From Boseongicola sp. SB0662_bin_57 (GTDB lineage Bacteria; Pseudomonadota; Alphaproteobacteria; Rhodobacterales; Rhodobacteraceae): DNA of 6,931 bases. Positions 5,654-6,931 of the stretch are shown here, in pieces; the stretch's first letter is position 1, and each line of letters begins with the position of its first letter. Made by a program: the position numbers and the translations under genes. The stretch lies in contig VXPN01000550.1 of NCBI GenBank assembly GCA_009839535.1, positions 1 to 6,931 of the forward strand, read 5' to 3'. The notes beneath the pieces were generated by a model. The model made no database searches. It was not told where the DNA came from and was given only the letters and a program-made list of their open reading frames with translations.

Positions 5654-6622
5654 GTGTTTTCCGTGAACGAAATTGAAGCCGCACATCGGCTCGTGACACG
5701 TGCAATGTCCCCCACCCCGCAATATGCCTGGCCGCAACTGGGCGAACGCGCCGGCGCCGAAGTCTGGGTCAAGCACGAGAACCACACGCCAACCGGATCC
5801 TTCAAGGTGCGCGGCGCATGCACCTTCATTGACTGGCTTGTCCGCACCCGACCCGAAAGCCCGGGGATCATCACGGCAACCCGCGGCAACCACGGGCAAG
5901 GCCAGGCGCGCGCCGCCACGGCGGCCGGCCGTCGCGCGGTGATCTACATGCCGCATGGCAACTCGGTCGAAAAGAACGCGGCCATGAAGTCCTTCGGCGC
6001 CGAACTCGTGGAGTTCGGCCACGATTTCGACGAGGCGAAGGAAGAGGTGCTCAGGGTCGCCGAGCAGGAGGGGCTGACCTTTGTGCCGCCCTTTCACGAG
6101 GAGCTGGTACGTGGCGTCTCCACTTATGCCTACGAACTTCTGACCGCCGCTCCCGATCTTGACACGCTTTACGTTCCGGTCGGCTGCGGCTCGGGCATTT
6201 GCGGCTGCATTGCCGCCCGCGACGCCCTCGGGCGCGACACGAAAATCGTGGGTGTCGTCAGCGAGCAAGCACAGACCGTCAAGCTCTCGGTCGAAGCCGG
6301 TCGCCCGGTGGAGACCAATTCCGCACGGACCTTTGCCGACGGGGTGGCGGTTCGTGTCCCCGTCAAGGATGCGCTTGCGATCTACGGCGCAGGCGCAGAG
6401 CGCATCGTCACTGTCAGCGAAGCGCAGATTGCCGAGGCGATTCGCATCCTCTATCGCGACATCCACAATCTCGCCGAAGGCGCGGGTGCGGCGGCGCTGG
6501 CGGCATTGCTCAACGAAAGGGATCGAATGGCGGGGCGCAAGGTCGCCGTCATCCTGACCGGCGGCAACATCGACACGGACTGGTTTCTGAAGGTCATGGC
6601 GGGAGGCGTCCCGGTTCCGTAG
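5654..6622 (+). CDS. PLP-dependent threonine/serine dehydratase-like enzyme (fold type II, no ACT domain)
   Basis: A 322-residue enzyme of the tryptophan-synthase-beta (fold type II) PLP family. K51 in HTPTGSFKVRGA (44-55) is the Schiff-base lysine. RGNHGQG (77-83) has the Asn that holds the cofactor ring, VGCGSGICG (176-184) is the glycine-rich phosphate loop, and LTGGNID (301-307) is the C-terminal cofactor motif. There is no C-terminal ACT domain, so it lacks the isoleucine-regulated form of biosynthetic IlvA. It resembles short catabolic threonine/serine ammonia-lyases, which give 2-oxobutyrate or pyruvate plus ammonia; racemase or hydroxyaspartate ammonia-lyase activity cannot be excluded. 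The start is GTG 5654, with GAGAAG (5639-5644) nine bases upstream; a GTG at 5663 is an alternative. It stands alone, converging on rplY. The phosphate loop has three cysteines (178, 183, 185), which is unusual. Confidence 0.9.
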   Translation: MFSVNEIEAAHRLVTRAMSPTPQYAWPQLGERAGAEVWVKHENHTPTGSFKVRGACTFIDWLVRTRPESPGIITATRGNHGQGQARAATAAGRRAVIYMPHGNSVEKNAAMKSFGAELVEFGHDFDEAKEEVLRVAEQEGLTFVPPFHEELVRGVSTYAYELLTAAPDLDTLYVPVGCGSGICGCIAARDALGRDTKIVGVVSEQAQTVKLSVEAGRPVETNSARTFADGVAVRVPVKDALAIYGAGAERIVTVSEAQIAEAIRILYRDIHNLAEGAGAAALAALLNERDRMAGRKVAVILTGGNIDTDWFLKVMAGGVPVP

Positions 6623-6787
6623 CGCCAATGCGCCGGATGTGCCCGTTGCAGGCATCCGCATGCAGCCTTGAATCAAGGTGGAAGGGCTTACGCGGCTGCG
6701 CCGCCGGATTTGGCGAGCATTGAAGACGCGGCAAATTGCGCAGCACCCGGGAGAGCGCCACGCTGAATTCCTGAAGTGCCAGGCTGG
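6623..6787. other. Convergent gap between the dehydratase gene and rplY with small hairpins
   Basis: This 165-bp stretch has no plausible gene. It contains three small inverted repeats: GGATG(TG)CC pairing with GGCATCC (6635-6657, two-base bulge), CCTTG-AAT-CAAGG (6666-6678), and GCGGC-TGC-GCCGC (6692-6704). A shorter GCCA-GGC-TGGC (6778-6788) touches the rplY stop. None is followed by a good T run on either strand, so terminators may be rho-dependent or weak. Convergent genes here would be expected to need one in each direction. Confidence 0.4.
6692..6704. terminator. GC-rich hairpin, possible terminator
   Basis: GCGGC-TGC-GCCGC is a perfect five-base-pair stem with a three-base loop, about 70 bp after the dehydratase stop and about 85 bp after the rplY stop on the other strand. 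On the plus strand it is followed by CGGATTTGG, a poor T tract, so an intrinsic terminator role is only possible. Confidence 0.25.
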
Positions 6788-6931
6788 CTATTCCTCGTCG
6801 CCGCCTTCCTCTTCGGCCCCTTCGGCATCAACCTCTTCGCCTTCAGTCTCCTCGCCTTCCTCTTCTTCGTCGGCGGCACCGGCAAGTCCGGACGGCGCGG
6901 CAATGTTGGCAATCACGAAATCGCGGTCAAT
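6788..6931 (-). CDS. rplY: 50S ribosomal protein L25/Ctc, C-terminal end (partial)
   Basis: The last 47 codons of a gene entering from the right edge; stop TAG at 6790-6788. The visible start, IDRDFVIANIAAPSGLAG, matches the end of the C-terminal beta domain of Ctc-type L25 as found in alphaproteobacteria (DRDFVIA...APSGL is the usual junction). After it comes a 27-residue tail, DEEEEGEE onward, with 18 Asp/Glu, no basic residue, and otherwise Gly, Ala, Val and Thr. L25 binds 5S rRNA in the large ribosomal subunit; the acidic tail is expected to be disordered, and many members have one. The 5S-binding domain lies outside the window. The gene converges on the dehydratase gene. The assignment rests on the short junction motif plus the tail. 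Confidence 0.85.
   Translation of the reverse strand: MDRDFVIANIAAPSGLAGAADEEEEGEETEGEEVDAEGAEEEGGDEE

Noticed and set aside
5546..6676. A 376-codon minus-strand frame opposite the dehydratase gene
   Set aside because: A shadow frame: it covers the whole dehydratase gene, has no recognisable domain, and is distinct from the frame holding the SUMF1-like motif.

Overview
The window reads as chromosomal DNA of a GC-rich Gram-negative bacterium, most likely an alphaproteobacterium of the Rhodobacterales type. This rests on a lipid A Kdo transferase (so an LPS outer membrane), a Ctc-type ribosomal protein L25 with a very acidic tail, strong GC bias at third codon positions, and the family resemblance of the proteins. 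This placement is inference from recalled families, not from a search.

Layout. Positions 1-3286 (minus strand) hold an apparent homogentisate catabolic operon, transcribed right to left: hmgA (homogentisate 1,2-dioxygenase), a 93-nt gap with a possible 24-codon micro-ORF, fahA (fumarylacetoacetase), and 20 nt later a metallo-beta-lactamase-fold (MBL) protein that runs off the left edge. Divergent from hmgA is a MarR-family regulator (3357-3812, plus). The 70-bp shared intergenic region carries an imperfect palindrome between plausible -35 and -10 boxes for hmgA, the usual arrangement of a MarR repressor controlling its neighbours. Converging on marR is a divergent waaA/kdtA homologue (3888-5207, minus). 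A 446-bp region without a convincing intact gene follows (5208-5653). It has weak promoter candidates for both flanking genes and, on the minus strand, a short stretch resembling the C-terminus of a formylglycine-generating-enzyme (SUMF1) family protein. Then come a short PLP-dependent threonine/serine dehydratase-like gene without an ACT domain (5654-6622, plus), a 165-bp convergent gap with small hairpins, and the C-terminal end of rplY (6788-6931, minus).

How it works together. HmgA opens the homogentisate ring to maleylacetoacetate, and FahA hydrolyses fumarylacetoacetate to fumarate and acetoacetate. The isomerase between these steps (maiA) is not visible and may lie beyond the left edge. 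The MBL protein is part of the same transcription unit by spacing, but its metal motif is altered (HxHxDH replaced by HYHAVR), so its role is open. It is the most interesting object in the window. I saw no CRISPR array, tRNA, rRNA, insertion sequence or phage gene, and nothing that amounts to a wholly new system.
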